Positions 62,062-64,000 of a stretch of DNA of 64,000 nucleotides are shown one piece after another. The stretch is taken from the NCBI RefSeq assembly GCF_900100015.1, contig NZ_FNDD01000002.1:248001-312000 (forward strand), written 5' to 3'. The DNA comes from Vibrio xiamenensis. GTDB lineage: Bacteria; Pseudomonadota; Gammaproteobacteria; Enterobacterales; Vibrionaceae. The position numbers and the translations under genes were made by a program. Below the pieces are notes generated by a model. It had not been told where the DNA came from and did not search any database. It saw only the letters and a list, made by a program, of their open reading frames with translations. Each line of letters begins with the position of its first letter. Position 1 is the first letter of the stretch.

Positions 62062-62073
62062 TGAACTAGTCCA
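62062..62073. promoter_or_regulatory. GntR operator candidate, copy 1
   Basis: TGAACTAGTCCA, containing the palindrome ACTAGT, 4 bases before the regulator start codon. Confidence 0.55.
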
Positions 62074-62244
62074 GAAAATACCATCACTCAACCTTAGCTG
62101 GGTTAAAAACCAAATGCAAATCGCGCTTTAATTGGTGAAATTTTGTTCTTATTTTCGATAATTTGTCAAAAATAGGTAAAAAAACGTTCATATTTTTCGA
62201 TTTAAACCGTAATAATTTTTCTAAAGGATAGAAAACACACTAAC

Positions 62245-62256
62245 TGAACTAGTCCA
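62245..62256. promoter_or_regulatory. GntR operator candidate, copy 2
   Basis: The same 12 bases, TGAACTAGTCCA, 15 bases before the binding-protein start. The AT-rich 62074-62244 stretch between the copies holds the divergent promoters. Confidence 0.6.
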
Positions 62257-62270
62257 TAGGATGGATAATT

Positions 62271-63317
62271 ATGAAACCACTACTTATCACCGCAACACTG
62301 GCGAGCATTTGCTGCGCCAGCACCGTTTGGGCCGCTGACTTAGACGCCCTAGTCAAAGCGGCACAAAAAGAAGGTCAGGTCTACAGCATTGGTATGCCTG
62401 ACAGCTGGGCCAACTGGAAAGACACTTGGGCCGATTTAACCAGCAAATATCAGATTTCCCATCAAGATACCGACATGAGCTCGGCGCAAGAAATCGCCAA
62501 GTTTGACGCCGAGAAATCCAACGCGACCGCGGATATCGGTGATGTCGGCTTTGCCTTTGCCCGCGTTGCCGTGCAAAAAGGCGTGACCCAACCTTATAAA
62601 CCTTCAACTTGGAGCGAAATCCCTGACTGGGCGAAAGATGCCGATGGCAATTGGATGTTGGCGTATACGGGAACCATTTCGTTTATTTCCAACAACAATT
62701 TGGTCAAGAACGCACCGCACTCTTGGGGCGACATTCTTAAAGGGGATTACAAAGTCACCGTCGGTGATGTCGGGGTTGCGGCGCAGGCCAACAACGCGGT
62801 ATTAGCTGCGGCGTTTGCCAACGGTGGCAGCGAAGCCGATTTGAGCCCAGCCATCGACTATTTTGCCAAATTGGCGAAACAAGGTCGTTTATCGTTCACC
62901 GATCCATCACTGGCAAACCTTGAAAAAGGCGAAGTGGAAGTGGCGATTTTGTGGGACTTCAACGCCCTCAACTACCGCGATAAAATTGATCGCTCGCGCT
63001 TTACCGTTACCATTCCGCAAGATGGCTCGGTGATTTCCGGTTACACCACCATCATCAACAAATTCGCCAAAAACCCCAATGCCGCTAAGCTGGCGCGCGA
63101 ATACATTTTCAGTGACCAAGGACAGATCAACCTTGCCAAAGGTTACGCTCGCCCAATTCGCACCAACGTGACCTTGCCAAAAGACGTTCAAGACAAGCTG
63201 ATTCCAAATTCAGAATACTCCAACGTGCACCCAATCAAAGATTTCAAAGCTTGGGAAAAATCGGCGCGCAAACTGCCACGTCAATGGCAAGAAAGTGTTT
63301 TGATCAATCAGCAATAG
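62271..63317 (+). CDS. ABC transporter substrate-binding protein, family 1
   Basis: A 348-residue periplasmic binding protein with a signal peptide ending TVWA-ADL. It resembles the iron(III)/thiamine/2-aminoethylphosphonate-type binding proteins: LVKAAQKEGQVYSIGMPDSW near the N-terminus, DIGDVGFAFARVA, GTISFISNNNLV, and ANLEKGEVEVAILWDFNALN. Placed 12 bases before a phosphodiesterase gene and divergent from a GntR/UTRA regulator, so an organophosphorus ligand is likely. Permease and ATPase genes are probably beyond the right edge. Confidence 0.85.
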   Translation: MKPLLITATLASICCASTVWAADLDALVKAAQKEGQVYSIGMPDSWANWKDTWADLTSKYQISHQDTDMSSAQEIAKFDAEKSNATADIGDVGFAFARVAVQKGVTQPYKPSTWSEIPDWAKDADGNWMLAYTGTISFISNNNLVKNAPHSWGDILKGDYKVTVGDVGVAAQANNAVLAAAFANGGSEADLSPAIDYFAKLAKQGRLSFTDPSLANLEKGEVEVAILWDFNALNYRDKIDRSRFTVTIPQDGSVISGYTTIINKFAKNPNAAKLAREYIFSDQGQINLAKGYARPIRTNVTLPKDVQDKLIPNSEYSNVHPIKDFKAWEKSARKLPRQWQESVLINQQ

Positions 63318-63329
63318 TTGGATAAGTCT

Positions 63330-64000
63330 ATGCAAAACAAGGTCATTCTTGTTGTTCTTGATGGCCTGAACCAGCAGGTAGCCCGTGAAGGTATGGGCTA
63401 CCTTAATGGCTTGGTTGAGCAACAAAAAGCAACGTATTACCCCATCACCAGTGAGCTGCCTTCTCTGTCGCGGCCTTTGTATGAATGCTTGCTAACGGGC
63501 GTGACGCCAATCGAAAGCGGGATCGTGCATAATCACGTGGTTCGCCTTTCTCATCATGAGTCGGTATTCAGCCTCGCGGCTAAACAAAGCTTGACCACGG
63601 CGGCGGCGGCTTATCACTGGGTCAGTGAGCTTTATAACCGCGCGCCTTATGATGCCAAGCGCGACCGTCACACTCATGATCAAAGCTTAAACATTCACAA
63701 CGGCATTTTTTATCATTGGGACCACTATCCCGATGAGGCGTTGTTTCTCGATGCAGAGTATCTTCGCCATCACTACGACCCGGATTTTCTGCTGGTGCAC
63801 TCAATGAATATCGATGACGCTGGCCACCGTTTTGGTCTCAATTCCGCCCAATACCGCAACAGTGCGCGCTACGCCGATGTGGTGTTATCCGACTTTATGC
63901 CGACGTGGATTGCCATGGGCTATCAAGTGCTGGTGACCAGCGATCATGGTATGAACGATGACAAATCCCACGGCGGATTGCTGGCGGAAGAACGTCAAGT
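63330..64000 (+). CDS. Alkaline-phosphatase-superfamily phosphodiesterase, 5' part
   Basis: Cut by the right edge after 223 codons. Seen: VILVVLDGLNQQVA with the first metal Asp, the candidate nucleophile region ELPSLSRPLYECLLTGVTP (Ser), MNIDDAGHRFG with metal Asp/His, and TSDHGMNDDKSHGG with the last Asp-His pair. This is the layout of the type I phosphodiesterase/nucleotide pyrophosphatase (NPP) and phosphonoacetate hydrolase group. No signal peptide, so it acts in the cytoplasm, probably on the imported substrate of the upstream binding protein. The substrate itself is not predictable. Confidence 0.82.
   Translation, partial: MQNKVILVVLDGLNQQVAREGMGYLNGLVEQQKATYYPITSELPSLSRPLYECLLTGVTPIESGIVHNHVVRLSHHESVFSLAAKQSLTTAAAAYHWVSELYNRAPYDAKRDRHTHDQSLNIHNGIFYHWDHYPDEALFLDAEYLRHHYDPDFLLVHSMNIDDAGHRFGLNSAQYRNSARYADVVLSDFMPTWIAMGYQVLVTSDHGMNDDKSHGGLLAEERQ

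Overview
The window reads as chromosomal DNA of a gammaproteobacterium, most likely a Vibrio. The grounds are gene content and style: dCache and 4HB chemoreceptors, a 7TMR-DISM diguanylate cyclase, an e(P4)-type acid phosphatase, a Fur-type iron ABC locus, an eptA/two-component pair, and many compact GC-stem terminators. The wealth of putrescine genes would suit the putrescine-utilising V. fluvialis/V. furnissii group; that species guess is inference. I see no rRNA, tRNA, CRISPR array, insertion sequence or prophage.

Region 1 (1-4.8 kb): the end of an M20 amidohydrolase, a dCache chemoreceptor and a membrane-anchored ankyrin protein. Region 2 (4.8-14.2 kb): a complete agmatine-to-GABA pathway. 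One leftward operon, puuD-puuR-puuC-puuB-aguB-aguA, faces a rightward puuA plus an NhaC-family antiporter. The gap between them carries four related operator-like sites. Region 3 (14.2-22.6 kb): a ParD-like gene overlapping a methionine aminopeptidase, a second chemoreceptor, an acid phosphatase, a diguanylate cyclase, and a divergent SDR/LysR pair. Region 4 (22.7-31.4 kb): an iron-type ABC importer with two Fur-box candidates, and a five-gene peptide-type ABC importer.

Region 5 (31.8-42.6 kb): two acidic, RTX-like proteins of one paralogous family flank an rhlE helicase and an amine/opine-type catabolic operon (ornithine-cyclodeaminase-like protein, Rid protein, FAD oxidase, APC permease) with a divergent AraC regulator. 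Region 6 (42.6-55.5 kb): a second polyamine locus with a PuuB-like oxidase, two more PuuA-like synthetases, a SpuC-like transaminase, a PotFGHI-type importer, a second PuuR-like regulator, a second PuuC-like dehydrogenase and a class I glutamine amidotransferase. Its two divergent promoter regions carry the same operator-like motif as region 2, so both loci are probably one regulon.

Region 7 (55.5-61.3 kb): a PmrAB/CarRS-type two-component system, the lipid A phosphoethanolamine transferase eptA, and a GT9 glycosyltransferase. PmrA-type boxes lie upstream of both eptA and the glycosyltransferase. Region 8 (61.3-64 kb): a GntR/UTRA regulator, a family 1 solute-binding protein and the start of an alkaline-phosphatase-superfamily phosphodiesterase, with a shared 12-base site before the regulator and before the binding protein.

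Working together, regions 2 and 6 would import putrescine or related polyamines, also make putrescine from agmatine, and degrade it by the gamma-glutamyl route and a transaminase route to GABA. No GABA transaminase or succinate-semialdehyde dehydrogenase is in view. Start codons were moved inward wherever a Shine-Dalgarno sequence and family length supported it.
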